NCBI GenBank assembly: GCA_902476265.1
Contig: CABSCP010000001.1
Coordinates: 484,286 to 548,285 of the forward strand
Length of the DNA stretch: 64,000 nt
Direction of reading: 5' to 3'
Source of the DNA: an uncultured Lachnospiraceae bacterium
Lineage (GTDB): Bacteria > Bacillota > Clostridia > Lachnospirales > Lachnospiraceae
Shown piece by piece: positions 1 to 8,391 of this stretch (the first letter of the stretch is position 1; each line of letters begins with the position of its first letter). The translations under genes were made by a program, and so were the position numbers. The notes beneath the pieces are model-generated. The model was not told where the DNA came from and searched no databases. It saw only the letters and a list, made by a program, of their open reading frames with translations.

Positions 1-76
1 TTGGATTGTGAGTCGTAACCGGCAGGTACGGAAACAGTTAGGGTTAGAAATATCATATGACAGGAGGCATTTTTAA

Positions 77-856
77 ATGGCACAGAAGAAAAAGGCATCG
101 GCCTGTGTGGTGAGCCAGGGAAATCCGGCTCCCGGTATTTTTGATTTGGTGATAAAGACAGAACTTGCACAGGACGCGCACTGCGGACAGTTTGTGGCGG
201 TATATCCAAAGGATAAAAGCACGCTGCTGCCCCGTCCCATCAGCATCTGCGAGGTGGACAAAGAAGCGGGTACTCTGCGTCTGGTCTATCGTGTGGCGGG
301 AAAAGGGACTGCAGAATTTTCCGGCCTGGCAGCAGGGGACAGCGTGGACATCCTGGGCGTTCTCGGGAACGGCTTTCCGGCAGAGCAGGCGAAGCCGGGC
401 ATGACGGCCGTGCTCATGGGGGGCGGCATCGGTGTACCTCCCATTTTGCAGCTGGCAAAGGAACTGGACTGCGAGAAAAAAATCGTGGTGGGTTACCGGG
501 ATGCGGCCTGCTTTTTGAAAGAGGACTTTGAAAAGAACGGAGAAGTTTATGTGGCCACGGAGGACGGCAGCGTGGGGACAAAAGGCAACGTGATGGATGC
601 TGTCCGGGAAAACGGCCTGGAAGCGGACATCATTTATGCATGCGGCCCCATGCCCATGCTCCGGGCGATCAAACAATATGCAAAAGAAAAGAACATTCCC
701 GCTTACATTTCTCTGGAAGAGCGGATGGCCTGCGGCGTGGGCGCCTGCCTGGGCTGCGTGTGCAAAACCACAAAAGTGGATCATCATTCCCACGTGAACA
801 ATGCCAGGATTTGTACGGACGGCCCGGTTTTTGAAGCTCAGGAGGTGGATATCTGA
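77..856 (+). CDS. pyrK: Dihydroorotate dehydrogenase B, electron transfer subunit
   Basis: PyrK passes electrons from the class 1B dihydroorotate dehydrogenase to NAD+ through FAD and a [2Fe-2S] cluster, in pyrimidine synthesis in the cytosol. The 259-residue protein has an N-terminal ferredoxin-reductase-like FAD domain (RPISI near residue 55), an NAD-binding part with GGGIGVPP near residue 115, and the C-terminal cluster motif with Cys219, Cys224, Cys227 and Cys246. The length is usual for the family. The start ATG follows an AGGAGG about 10 bases upstream. The stop overlaps the pyrD start by one base (TGATG), which implies translational coupling of the two subunits. Confidence 0.95.
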   Translation: MAQKKKASACVVSQGNPAPGIFDLVIKTELAQDAHCGQFVAVYPKDKSTLLPRPISICEVDKEAGTLRLVYRVAGKGTAEFSGLAAGDSVDILGVLGNGFPAEQAKPGMTAVLMGGGIGVPPILQLAKELDCEKKIVVGYRDAACFLKEDFEKNGEVYVATEDGSVGTKGNVMDAVRENGLEADIIYACGPMPMLRAIKQYAKEKNIPAYISLEERMACGVGACLGCVCKTTKVDHHSHVNNARICTDGPVFEAQEVDI

Positions 857-1758
857 TGAAAACAAGCGTTACAATTGCCGGGGTGGAATTTAAAAACCCC
901 GTAATGACCGGTTCCGGCACCTTTGGTTCAGGTATGGAATACAGTGAATTTGTGGATTTAAACCGTCTGGGCGCTGTGGTCACAAAGGGAGTAGCGAATG
1001 TGCCCTGGCCCGGAAATCCCACGCCCCGGGTGGCGGAGGTTTACGGCGGTATGCTCAATGCCATCGGCCTGCAGAATCCGGGCATCGATGTTTTTATGGA
1101 ACGGGACCTGGAATTTTTAAAACGGTTTGATACCAAGGTGATCGTTAATGTCTGTGGAAAAACGGTGGAGGATTACCTGGAGGTTGTGGAAAAGCTGGCG
1201 GACACCAATGCCGATATGCTGGAAATCAACGTTTCCTGCCCCAATGTGAAGGAGGGGGCCATTGCCTTCGGACAGAAAGCGGATGCCCTGTTTGACATCA
1301 CCTCGCGGATCAAAAAGGCCGCGAAACAGCCTGTCATCATGAAACTCAGCCCCAACGTGACGGATATTACGGAAATGGCAAGGGCGGCGGAAGCTGCCGG
1401 GGCGGATGCCCTTTCCCTGATCAATACGCTGACCGGCATGAAAATTGATATTGAAAGACGGAAATTTGTCCTGGCCAATAAGACCGGAGGCCTGTCCGGC
1501 CCCTCTGTAAAACCGGTGGCGGTGCGCATGGTATATCAGTGTGCCAACGCGGTGAAAATCCCCATCATCGGCATGGGCGGCATCGCCAATGCAGAGGATG
1601 CGGTGGAATTTCTGATGGCCGGCGCTACGGCTGTGGCGGTGGGCGCGATGAACTTCATCAATCCGTATACGACTGTGGAAGTGGCGGACGGAATCGAAGC
1701 TTTCCTGGAGAAGCATGGAATAGAAGACATTCATGAGATCATCGGCTGTGTAAAATAA
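856..1758 (+). CDS. pyrD: Dihydroorotate dehydrogenase, class 1B catalytic subunit
   Basis: This 300-residue TIM-barrel flavoprotein oxidises dihydroorotate to orotate with FMN and hands electrons to PyrK. The N-terminal GSGTFGSG segment, the NVSCPNV motif with catalytic Cys128 (the cysteine base marks class 1 enzymes), the LSPNVTDI segment and the C-terminal phosphate-binding GMGGI are all present. It directly follows pyrK with a TGATG overlap, the usual order in Firmicutes. The gene appears intact. Confidence 0.96.
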   Translation: MKTSVTIAGVEFKNPVMTGSGTFGSGMEYSEFVDLNRLGAVVTKGVANVPWPGNPTPRVAEVYGGMLNAIGLQNPGIDVFMERDLEFLKRFDTKVIVNVCGKTVEDYLEVVEKLADTNADMLEINVSCPNVKEGAIAFGQKADALFDITSRIKKAAKQPVIMKLSPNVTDITEMARAAEAAGADALSLINTLTGMKIDIERRKFVLANKTGGLSGPSVKPVAVRMVYQCANAVKIPIIGMGGIANAEDAVEFLMAGATAVAVGAMNFINPYTTVEVADGIEAFLEKHGIEDIHEIIGCVK

Positions 1759-1772
1759 AAAAGACAAGACAT

Positions 1773-1828
1773 AAAATACCTCCTTTGTGCATACTTTTTA
1801 GTGACAGTATCCTGCAGGGAGGTATTTT
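1773..1828 (+). promoter_or_regulatory. 11-bp inverted repeat that includes the sipL ribosome-binding site
   Basis: AAAATACCTCC at 1773-1783 is perfectly complementary to GGAGGTATTTT at 1818-1828, with a 34-base loop. The right arm contains the GGAGG of the sipL ribosome-binding site and runs to within two bases of the ATG at 1831. It could act as the pyrD terminator (the right arm ends in a T run) or hide the ribosome-binding site in read-through transcripts. Both roles are inferred; only the pairing is seen. Confidence 0.6.
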
Positions 1829-1830
1829 TT

Positions 1831-3387
1831 ATGGAATTAATACAGAAAAATATACATATGGATCAGATAAAATGTGAGGCGGCAGCACAGGTGACAATCG
1901 AGGATGATATCAATATCACGGATGCCAAACCGGATGTTTATCAGCTGGTGATGGAACAGGGGGATGTGGATATTGCGGAGGTGCGCGCGCTGGAGGATCA
2001 TGTCCACATTAAGGGACTTCTGAAATTCCAGGTGCTTTACATTTCGGATGAAGAAGTACACCGCCCGGCCTGCATGGAAGGGACGCTGCCTTTTGAAGAA
2101 CAGGTTTTCATGGACGGAGTGACCGCCAGCGACACGGTGATTGTCCGCCCGACGCTGGAGGACCTGAGCGTAGGCATGATCAATTCCCGCAAGCTTTCCG
2201 TACAGGCGCTGGTGGACCTAAAGCTTTGTGTGGAGATCATGACCGATATGCCTGCGGCGGTGGGGCTGGAAACCGATGAGCCTGTGGAAATGCAGAAAAC
2301 CACCATGCAGGCGCTGAATCTGGCGATTGCCAAAAAGGATATTCTGCGGGTACGGGAAGAACTGGAACTGCCCAACGGCCTGCCCAATATTTTCAGTCTT
2401 CTCTGGCAGTCCTGTCAACTGAAAGATATCACCTGCCGGATCATGGATGAAAAAATGTCTGTTCAGGGAGAACTGGTTCTCTTCTTTTTATATGAAGGGG
2501 AGGGAGAGGAGCGTCCGGCCACCTGGTATGAAACGTCCGTGCCGGTAAACGGGCTTGTGGAATGCCAGGGAATGCGGGAAGGGATGATGGAGAACATCGT
2601 CTACCGGATCGGGCATAAGGAAATCGAAATGAAGCCGGATGCGGACGGAGAGGAACGAAAAATTTCTCTGGATCTGGTGTTGGATCTGGATATGAAGCTG
2701 TATGAAGAAACCCGGGTGGAAATGATTGCCGATCTTTACGGTGTCACAAAGGAGATTGATGCGGTGAAACAGATGGGACAGTGTAAACAGCTTCTGATGA
2801 GAAACACCGGGAAAATGAAAGCGGCAGGCCGTTTTAAGGTGGCGCCGGGACTGCCCAAAATGCAGCAGCTGTGCGGCAGCTTCGGAGAGATCATGATGGG
2901 CGGCGTGGAGACCTGTCCGGAGGGATTAAAGATTACGGGCGCTGCCCAGGTGCGGACCGTCTATACCACGGCGGACGCGGAAATGCCGTTTTTCTGTCTG
3001 AAAGGTTCCATACCGTTTTCTTATGTGCTGGAAGTGCCGGAGGCGGAAACCGGATGTCTGTATGAGATTATTCCCTCCCTGGAACAGCTCAACGTGACCA
3101 TGCTGGACGCGGATGAGGCGGATGCCAAAGCGGTGCTTTCTTTCAGGGGGCTGGTATGCCGTGTCCATGAAGAGCCGGTGATCACCGATGTGAAGGTGGG
3201 AGAACTGGATCCGGAAAAGCTGGCAAATCTGCCCGGTATTGTGGCATATATCGTCAGAGAAGGCGACAGCCTGTGGAATATCGGGAAAAAATATTACGTT
3301 CCGGTGGACAGCATGAAGGAAATGAACGATCTGAGTTCGGATGAATTAAAGCCCGGCGATAAACTGTTGATCGTGAAAGGCCGGTAA
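1831..3387 (+). CDS. sipL: SipL-like spore coat protein (DUF3794 repeats plus LysM)
   Basis: The protein has 518 residues. Repeated DUF3794-type segments run from the N terminus to about residue 460, and a C-terminal LysM domain lies at about residues 470-516 (VREGDSLWNIGKKY, then LKPGDKLLIV). This architecture is that of SipL, which in Clostridioides difficile binds SpoIVA and helps localise coat to the forespore; the role here is by family. An in-frame GTG lies at 1801, but ATG 1831 with GGAGG at 1818-1822 is the better start. There is no signal peptide, as expected for a mother-cell coat factor. It implies a spore-forming host. Confidence 0.82.
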   Translation: MELIQKNIHMDQIKCEAAAQVTIEDDINITDAKPDVYQLVMEQGDVDIAEVRALEDHVHIKGLLKFQVLYISDEEVHRPACMEGTLPFEEQVFMDGVTASDTVIVRPTLEDLSVGMINSRKLSVQALVDLKLCVEIMTDMPAAVGLETDEPVEMQKTTMQALNLAIAKKDILRVREELELPNGLPNIFSLLWQSCQLKDITCRIMDEKMSVQGELVLFFLYEGEGEERPATWYETSVPVNGLVECQGMREGMMENIVYRIGHKEIEMKPDADGEERKISLDLVLDLDMKLYEETRVEMIADLYGVTKEIDAVKQMGQCKQLLMRNTGKMKAAGRFKVAPGLPKMQQLCGSFGEIMMGGVETCPEGLKITGAAQVRTVYTTADAEMPFFCLKGSIPFSYVLEVPEAETGCLYEIIPSLEQLNVTMLDADEADAKAVLSFRGLVCRVHEEPVITDVKVGELDPEKLANLPGIVAYIVREGDSLWNIGKKYYVPVDSMKEMNDLSSDELKPGDKLLIVKGR

Positions 3388-3465
3388 GGAATCTGCAAAG
3401 GCCGGGGTCCGTAAGGATTCCGGCCCGGCGGCCTTGTAGTTCCTACCTGCTTACCCGGCAAATGA

Positions 3466-3494
3466 TTGAATTATGGCAGAGGCAATGCTATACT
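3466..3494 (+). promoter_or_regulatory. Sigma-A-type promoter for the SGNH hydrolase gene
   Basis: TTGAAT at 3466-3471 and TATACT at 3489-3494 are separated by 17 bases. It lies 75 bases before the ATG at 3570. A small hairpin (GGCGGTA/TACCGCC) lies in the leader; its role is unknown. Confidence 0.6.
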
Positions 3495-3569
3495 GAAATC
3501 CGGCGGTACTTGTTCATACCGCCGTGGGAAAGCAATTAAAAAATACGGAAAGAACAGGGAGGAACAAAA

Positions 3570-4187
3570 ATGCGGTTTTTATTTCAGGGGGATTCTATCA
3601 CGGATGCAGGAAGAGGGGATTATGAGGATTTTCATGCGCTGGGGACGGGGTATCCCAGACTTTTAGCGGCGGACCTGACCTACCGGAATCCGGATTATGA
3701 GATTTTGAACGGGGGGATCAGCGGCAACCGTGTGGTAGATCTTCTGGCGAGATGGAAAAAGGACTGCCTGAATTTAAAACCGGATGTGCTGTCGATTCTG
3801 ATCGGGGTCAATGATGTCTGGCATGAACTGAACTGTAAGAACGGCGTGTCGGCGGATCTTTTTGAAGAAATATATCACATCCTGCTCCGGGAGACGCGAA
3901 ATACCCTTCCGGACGTGCAGATGATCCTGATGGGCGCATACATCACCCATGGCACTGCCACGGATCCTGACTGGGATTTCTTTGAAAAAGAGGTCGCTTT
4001 GCGCAGGCAGATCACCAGGAAGCTTGCGGAAGCTTATCATGCCCAATTCATTGATCTGCAGAAACTTTTTGACGGGGCGCTTGAGACAGCGCCCGCGTCC
4101 CATTGGACCGCAGACGGAGTGCATCCCACGGATGCGGGGCATAAGCTGATCGCGGAAGAGTGGAAGCGTTGTACCAGACTGCGATAA
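3570..4187 (+). CDS. SGNH/GDSL-type hydrolase
   Basis: This 205-residue protein is an SGNH-fold esterase or lipase. Block I is FQGDSITDAGR with nucleophile Ser9, an NGGISGNR segment supplies the oxyanion Gly and Asn, block III is GVNDVWHE, and block V is DGVHPTDAGH with the catalytic Asp and His. There is no signal peptide, so it is probably cytosolic. Substrates in this family (acetylated sugars, lipids) cannot be told from sequence. A GGGAGG lies about 8 bases before the start. It is a single gene with its own promoter, followed by a bidirectional terminator. Confidence 0.85.
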   Translation: MRFLFQGDSITDAGRGDYEDFHALGTGYPRLLAADLTYRNPDYEILNGGISGNRVVDLLARWKKDCLNLKPDVLSILIGVNDVWHELNCKNGVSADLFEEIYHILLRETRNTLPDVQMILMGAYITHGTATDPDWDFFEKEVALRRQITRKLAEAYHAQFIDLQKLFDGALETAPASHWTADGVHPTDAGHKLIAEEWKRCTRLR

Positions 4188-4225
4188 CGAAAGGGCAACA
4201 GATACCTTTCGCGCGAGTGTGCATG

Positions 4226-4263
4226 ACAAAAGGCAGGAGACCGGAACGTCCCCTGCCTTTTGT
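4226..4263. terminator. Bidirectional terminator between convergent genes
   Basis: ACAAAAGGCAGG (4226-4237) and CCTGCCTTTTGT (4252-4263) form a perfect 12-bp stem with a 14-base loop, with a T run on both strands. It separates the SGNH gene from the convergent uridine-kinase-like gene. Confidence 0.85.
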
Positions 4264-4271
4264 ATAACCAT

Positions 4272-4835
4272 CTATTTTGCTACGGATTTTCGGATCCAGT
4301 CGGTGAGGATTTCCAGCTGCATGGGAGGCATACAGAAGCCGTTTAAAATCAGGTCGGCCTTCCATTTGGTGGGCTCCACATACTCCATGTGCCGGGGTTT
4401 TACCGCATTCACATATCGTTCCAGAATTTCGTCCAGTTCGTCCCCGTAAGCCAGATGCCTCTTGATGCGCCGCGCCAGTCTTTCATCCGGGTCGCAGTCT
4501 ACATACAGTTTCAAATCCAGCCGGGACAGGATTCTTTCCTCCCAAAGCACAAATACCCCCTCTACCAGAATCACATCCCAATCCTCGCCGAGAGCATTTT
4601 CAAAATCGGCATAAAATTGATCCAGGTACAGGGTTTGGGGATGATTGTCGTCCGCATATTGTTTTCCGTTGGGAAAGCCTATGATGACGGGACGCTTGGA
4701 AGCTTCCTTAAAATAGTCATCCATATGGAAACTTTTTACTTTTAAATCATTTAGTTTTTCTGCAAGTATGTCCTGCAGCGTGGATTTTCCGCTGCTGCTT
4801 CCGCCGGAAATGCCGACGGTATAGGGCTTTTTCAT
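4272..4835 (-). CDS. Uridine kinase-like P-loop nucleoside kinase
   Basis: The 187-residue protein belongs to the uridine kinase/phosphoribulokinase P-loop family. Walker A is GGSSSGKST near residues 9-17. It is followed by MDDYFKEAS, with the acidic pair of this family, and by a LVEGVFVL strand and the RRIKRH arginine-rich lid. It would phosphorylate a nucleoside or similar metabolite; the substrate cannot be assigned. The longer reading frame starts at 4910, but ATG 4835 has GAGGAG eight bases upstream and begins just before the P-loop, so it is preferred. It lies downstream of a Uma2 gene in the same direction, 98 bases apart. Confidence 0.8.
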   Translation of the reverse strand: MKKPYTVGISGGSSSGKSTLQDILAEKLNDLKVKSFHMDDYFKEASKRPVIIGFPNGKQYADDNHPQTLYLDQFYADFENALGEDWDVILVEGVFVLWEERILSRLDLKLYVDCDPDERLARRIKRHLAYGDELDEILERYVNAVKPRHMEYVEPTKWKADLILNGFCMPPMQLEILTDWIRKSVAK

Positions 4836-4933
4836 TTTCAATTCTCCTCGTATAGTAAGTTTGTATTCCGCAGGATTAATGCATCCGCCGGGGATGAAAG
4901 CGCGGCCCAACTGATGTGTTTATCCTGTTGCAT

Positions 4934-5476
4934 TCAGAGATTCAGTTTTGAAAAGTTCATAGAGAAGCCGGAGTAAATACCCACCGGGATATCATCGGTA
5001 AAAGTGTATTCGTTCATGGTATCCTTTTCAAAAGAATATACCGTTATGCGGTCTTTCTCCCAATCAACAATCCAATATTCCCGGACGCCTGCGGTACGGT
5101 ATTTGAAAAGTTTTTTATTATAGTCCATCTGTCTGCTGGCGGGAGAAACAATTTCAATGATCCAGTCCGGCGCGCCCACACAGCCTTTATCGTTTAATTT
5201 GCCCGGATCACAGATTACACTGATATCCGGTTCCACATAGTTGCGGTCATTTCCGTTTAAAAAGACAGCGAATGGGGCGATATCAACCTCGCAGGCACCG
5301 TTATTATTATCAATGTAGTCAGAAATAACACGTGACAATGATAAAAGGACCTTTTGGTGTTTCCGGCTGGGCGGCGCCATATAATAAATCCGTCCGTCAA
5401 TCAGTTCTGCCCGTTCGCCGTCGGGCAGAGCATAAATATCTTCTATTGTATAGAGTTTTTCCTGGGGAGATGGCAT
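4934..5476 (-). CDS. Uma2 family (DUF820) restriction-endonuclease-fold protein
   Basis: The 180-residue protein fits the Uma2/DUF820 family of PD-(D/E)XK-fold proteins. The ELIDGRIYYM segment, the VEPDISVI strand (conserved Asp), the DWIIEIVSPASR segment with the catalytic-type Glu, and the YREYW-like REYWIVD motif are visible. The family is common in cyanobacteria and Firmicutes; its function is poorly known. All core motif residues appear present. An AGGAG lies before the ATG. Confidence 0.82.
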   Translation of the reverse strand: MPSPQEKLYTIEDIYALPDGERAELIDGRIYYMAPPSRKHQKVLLSLSRVISDYIDNNNGACEVDIAPFAVFLNGNDRNYVEPDISVICDPGKLNDKGCVGAPDWIIEIVSPASRQMDYNKKLFKYRTAGVREYWIVDWEKDRITVYSFEKDTMNEYTFTDDIPVGIYSGFSMNFSKLNL

Positions 5477-5586
5477 GGAATCACACTCCTTTCTCAGAAT
5501 GAATCAGTATAGGATACCTCATTCCTATTGTAATATGCCATGGGGAATTAGTCAATTTTTTAAGGCTGTCCGGCAGCGTATTGTCA

Positions 5587-5636
5587 TTGACAAAATGCCC
5601 CGGATTGTATAAAATTAAATACAATTGATGTATACA
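5587..5636 (+). promoter_or_regulatory. ispE-gntR promoter with operator-like palindromes
   Basis: TTGACA at 5587-5592 has TAAAAT 17 bases downstream (5610-5615). Overlapping the -10 and start region is a 7-bp inverted repeat, ATTGTAT (5604-5610) and ATACAAT (5619-5625), followed by the palindrome TGTATACA (5629-5636). FadR-type GntR proteins bind short AT-rich palindromes containing GT and AC steps, and one is encoded in this operon, so autoregulation is plausible. That link is inferred. Confidence 0.55.
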
Positions 5637-5655
5637 AAGTACAAGGAGGCCGGAT

Positions 5656-6519
5656 ATGGAAACGTTACAGTTGGAAGCCAGGGCAAAAATCAATCTGGGG
5701 CTGGATGTGCTGCGGCGCAGGGAAGACGGGTATCATGAAGTGAAGATGGTCATGCAGACTGTAGACATCTGCGACAGGATAGAGTTTACACAGCTTTTGG
5801 AGGATGAGATCCGGGTTGTGACGGACAAAGACGAGCTTCCGGTCGATGAACATAATCTGATTTACAAGGCGGCAAAGCTGATGAAAGATACCTTCGGCAT
5901 CCGACGGGGCGTTTTTGTAAAGCTTGAGAAAAATATTCCCATCGCGGCGGGAATGGCGGGGGGCAGTACCGACGCGGCCGCAGCCATCCACGGAATGGAC
6001 CGACTGTTTTCCCTGGGATTATCCCTGGAAGAAAAGCAGAAGCTGGGAGTGAAGATCGGGGCGGATGTGCCTTATTGTCTGATGGGAGGCACGGCCCTGT
6101 CGGAAGGGATCGGAGAGGTGTTGACTGCTCTGCCGGCGGTTCCGAAGGCATATCTGGTGATCGCAAAACCGGACATCAATGTTTCCACTGCATTTGTGTA
6201 TGGAAATCTTCATGCCGACAGGCTGACGCGGCATCCGGATATTGACGGTATGGTGGACAGCATTCGGAAAGGGGATCTTTTGGGCATCACCGGCCGGATG
6301 GAAAATGTGCTGGAAACGGTGACGGTAAAGCAATACCCTATCATCGAAGAAATGAAAGAATTTTTGAAGGAGCAGGGGGCGGCGAACGCGCTTATGAGCG
6401 GCAGCGGACCCACTGTGTTCGGGGTATTTCAAAAGGAGGAAACCGCGCGGAAAGCTTACGAGGCCATGCGGCAAAAAGGGTTTACGGAGCAGGTATTTTT
6501 GACAGGATTTGCGGATTGA
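5656..6519 (+). CDS. ispE: 4-diphosphocytidyl-2-C-methyl-D-erythritol kinase
   Basis: IspE is the GHMP-family kinase of the MEP isoprenoid pathway and phosphorylates CDP-methylerythritol with ATP. The 287-residue protein has the N-terminal KINLGLDVLRRREDGYHE segment (catalytic Lys, substrate Tyr and His), the GHMP glycine loop IAAGMAGGSTDAAAA near residues 97-111, and the C-terminal MSGSGPTVFG motif. The start is set by AAGGAGG seven bases upstream. The next gene, a GntR regulator, starts 25 bases after the stop. Confidence 0.95.
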   Translation: METLQLEARAKINLGLDVLRRREDGYHEVKMVMQTVDICDRIEFTQLLEDEIRVVTDKDELPVDEHNLIYKAAKLMKDTFGIRRGVFVKLEKNIPIAAGMAGGSTDAAAAIHGMDRLFSLGLSLEEKQKLGVKIGADVPYCLMGGTALSEGIGEVLTALPAVPKAYLVIAKPDINVSTAFVYGNLHADRLTRHPDIDGMVDSIRKGDLLGITGRMENVLETVTVKQYPIIEEMKEFLKEQGAANALMSGSGPTVFGVFQKEETARKAYEAMRQKGFTEQVFLTGFAD

Positions 6520-6544
6520 AGGGAAGGAAACAGGGGAGCAGAAG

Positions 6545-7225
6545 ATGAATGAATTTGGAAAAGAAAACGAAAACGAATATCTGCCGCTTCGGGATGTGGT
6601 GTTCAATACACTGCGGCAGAAAATTCTGACAGGGGAGTTAAAACCGGGAGAAAGACTGATGGAGATCCATCTGGCGGATCAGCTGGGGGTATCCAGAACA
6701 CCCATCCGGGAAGCGATCCGGAAACTTGAGCTGGAAGGGCTTGTGACCATGATTCCGCGTCGGGGGGCGGAGGTTGCCCAGATCACGGAAAAAAACCTGA
6801 GGGACGTGCTGGAAGTGCGCCGGGCGCTGGATGCGCTGGCGGTAGAGCTGGCCTGCGACAGGATCACTCAGGATGAGTTAAATGAGCTGAAAACGGCCTG
6901 TGAACATTTTGAAGCGGAGACAAAGAAAAAAAATGCCAATCAGGTGGCCCGGGCGGATGTGGCGCTGCACGACATCATTTTAAAGGCCAGCGGCAATGAC
7001 AGGCTGATGCAGATGATCAGCAATTTTTCACAGCAGATGTACCGCTACCGTCTGGAGTATGTGAAGGACGACAGAAATTATGATCAGTTGATCCGGGAGC
7101 ACCGTATCATCTATGAGGCGATCCGGGATAAGGATAAGGAGACGGGGGCGAGAGCCATCAAGTCTCATATCGACAATCAGGAGCGGGCGGTCATCCGGAT
7201 GATTTCGGAGAAGAAAAGAAAATAG
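6545..7225 (+). CDS. GntR family regulator, FadR subfamily (FCD domain)
   Basis: The 226-residue protein has an N-terminal winged helix (about residues 15-85) with the typical GERLMEIHLADQLGVSRTPI recognition region. A C-terminal all-helical FCD ligand domain follows, with metal-ligand-type residues (DVALHDII, then a REHRIIYEAI segment). FadR-type regulators sense small carboxylates or similar ligands; the ligand here is unknown. A TTG start at 6509 inside ispE is possible, but ATG 6545 preceded by GGGGAG fits better. Its co-transcription with ispE and the palindromes at the operon promoter suggest self-control. Confidence 0.87.
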   Translation: MNEFGKENENEYLPLRDVVFNTLRQKILTGELKPGERLMEIHLADQLGVSRTPIREAIRKLELEGLVTMIPRRGAEVAQITEKNLRDVLEVRRALDALAVELACDRITQDELNELKTACEHFEAETKKKNANQVARADVALHDIILKASGNDRLMQMISNFSQQMYRYRLEYVKDDRNYDQLIREHRIIYEAIRDKDKETGARAIKSHIDNQERAVIRMISEKKRK

Positions 7226-7311
7226 CAGGTATAACAGGCACGCGGTTTGGCTATGCTTTCTATCAGAAGCGCCGCAGAAATAGGGCGGCAGAAGCGGACG
7301 GGGAAAAGAGC

Positions 7312-7569
7312 ATGAAGAAAAAATTGCGTGCCGGTATCTTTTTTTTGACAATTATGATGTTATGGGGGATAATATACCCACAGTATGCATTGACGGAAGA
7401 TATGTATCAGGTGACAATGGACGAAAGGATGCTGCCCGGGGATAGAGCGGCCGACTATGAGCGGATTATGACGGCAGAGCCGGGAGAGGTCACTGTCCGT
7501 TTTGCACTGTTTGATCAATTGGAAGAGTGGTTCGGAGAGAATGAAACCTATGAAAATGGTGGAAGATAG
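7312..7569 (+). CDS. Small exported or membrane-anchored protein, unknown function
   Basis: This 85-residue protein is not recognised. Residues 1-26 form a signal or anchor segment (KKK, then a hydrophobic stretch ending in YPQYA). The remainder is short and acidic. Its 3' end overlaps the murI start region by about 20 bases, and it lies in the gap between the GntR gene and murI, so it is probably translationally linked to murI. The ribosome-binding site is weak (GGGGAAAAGAGC). It may be real but poorly conserved. Confidence 0.5.
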   Translation: MKKKLRAGIFFLTIMMLWGIIYPQYALTEDMYQVTMDERMLPGDRAADYERIMTAEPGEVTVRFALFDQLEEWFGENETYENGGR

Positions 7570-8389
7570 AGAAAAGCTGGAAATGCCGGTGGGCGTTTTT
7601 GATTCCGGCATGGGCGGGCTGACTGTCATGCGGGAAATCATGCGGCAGATCCCGAATGAAAAGATTGTCTACTTCGGGGATACGGCCAGGGTACCCTACG
7701 GCAGCAAATCCAAAGAAACAATCACCCGCTATGCCAGACAGATCGTGCGTTTTCTGGAAACCATGCAGGTGAAGGCGATCGTGGTAGCCTGTAATACGGC
7801 CAGCGCCTATGCCCTGGACGAACTGGAGAAGGAGATTGACATACCGATCATCGGCGTGGTGAAGCCGGGGGCAAAAGTGGCGGCGGAAACCACCCGCAAC
7901 GGGCGGATCGGCGTGATCGGGACGGAGGGGACCATCGGCAGCGGGATCTATACTACATATATTAAGAAGAGAAAGGCGGATGTGGATGTGATCGGGAAAG
8001 CCTGCCCGCTTTTCTGCCCGCTGGTGGAAGAAGGGCTTTGGCAGGATCCGGTCACGGATGAAATTGCCATGCGGTATTTGAGCGAACTGATCGATACCGA
8101 TATTGACACGCTGATCCTGGGCTGTACCCACTATCCGCTGATCCGTTCCACCGTGGCCAAAATCATGGGGGATCATGTTACGCTGGTGAATCCGGCTTAT
8201 GAGACGGCAAGGGAATTAAAAGGGCTTTTGATGGAGAAAGGATTGTTCAATCCGGTGCCGCCAAGCCTTGGAAGCAATAAATACCGCTTCTTTGTCAGCG
8301 ACGGGGCGGAGCGTTTCATGCACTTTGCAAATTCCATCATTAAATACGGCGTTTTGAGTGCAAAAGTGATTAACATTGAGGAATATTGA
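7550..8389 (+). CDS. murI: Glutamate racemase
   Basis: MurI converts L- to D-glutamate for peptidoglycan precursors. The N-terminal PVGVFDSGMGGLTVMREI segment, the first catalytic cysteine in VVACNTASA and the second in LGCTHYPLI are all present. The final third continues through the family fold to about 279 residues. Three nearby ATGs (7541, 7550, 7556) are possible; 7550 is best spaced from GGAGAG at 7534-7539. The upstream small ORF overlaps this start. Confidence 0.93.
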   Translation: MKMVEDREKLEMPVGVFDSGMGGLTVMREIMRQIPNEKIVYFGDTARVPYGSKSKETITRYARQIVRFLETMQVKAIVVACNTASAYALDELEKEIDIPIIGVVKPGAKVAAETTRNGRIGVIGTEGTIGSGIYTTYIKKRKADVDVIGKACPLFCPLVEEGLWQDPVTDEIAMRYLSELIDTDIDTLILGCTHYPLIRSTVAKIMGDHVTLVNPAYETARELKGLLMEKGLFNPVPPSLGSNKYRFFVSDGAERFMHFANSIIKYGVLSAKVINIEEY

Positions 8390-8391
8390 AA

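Noticed and set aside
1..76. End of an upstream pyrimidine gene (such as pyrF) at the window start
   Set aside because: Too little sequence is present; no coding tail could be confirmed before the pyrK ribosome-binding site.
53..865. 270-codon minus-strand ORF opposite pyrK
   Set aside because: It is the mirror of a clearly identified gene, has no known motif and no ribosome-binding site. Other long antisense frames in the window were dropped for the same reason.
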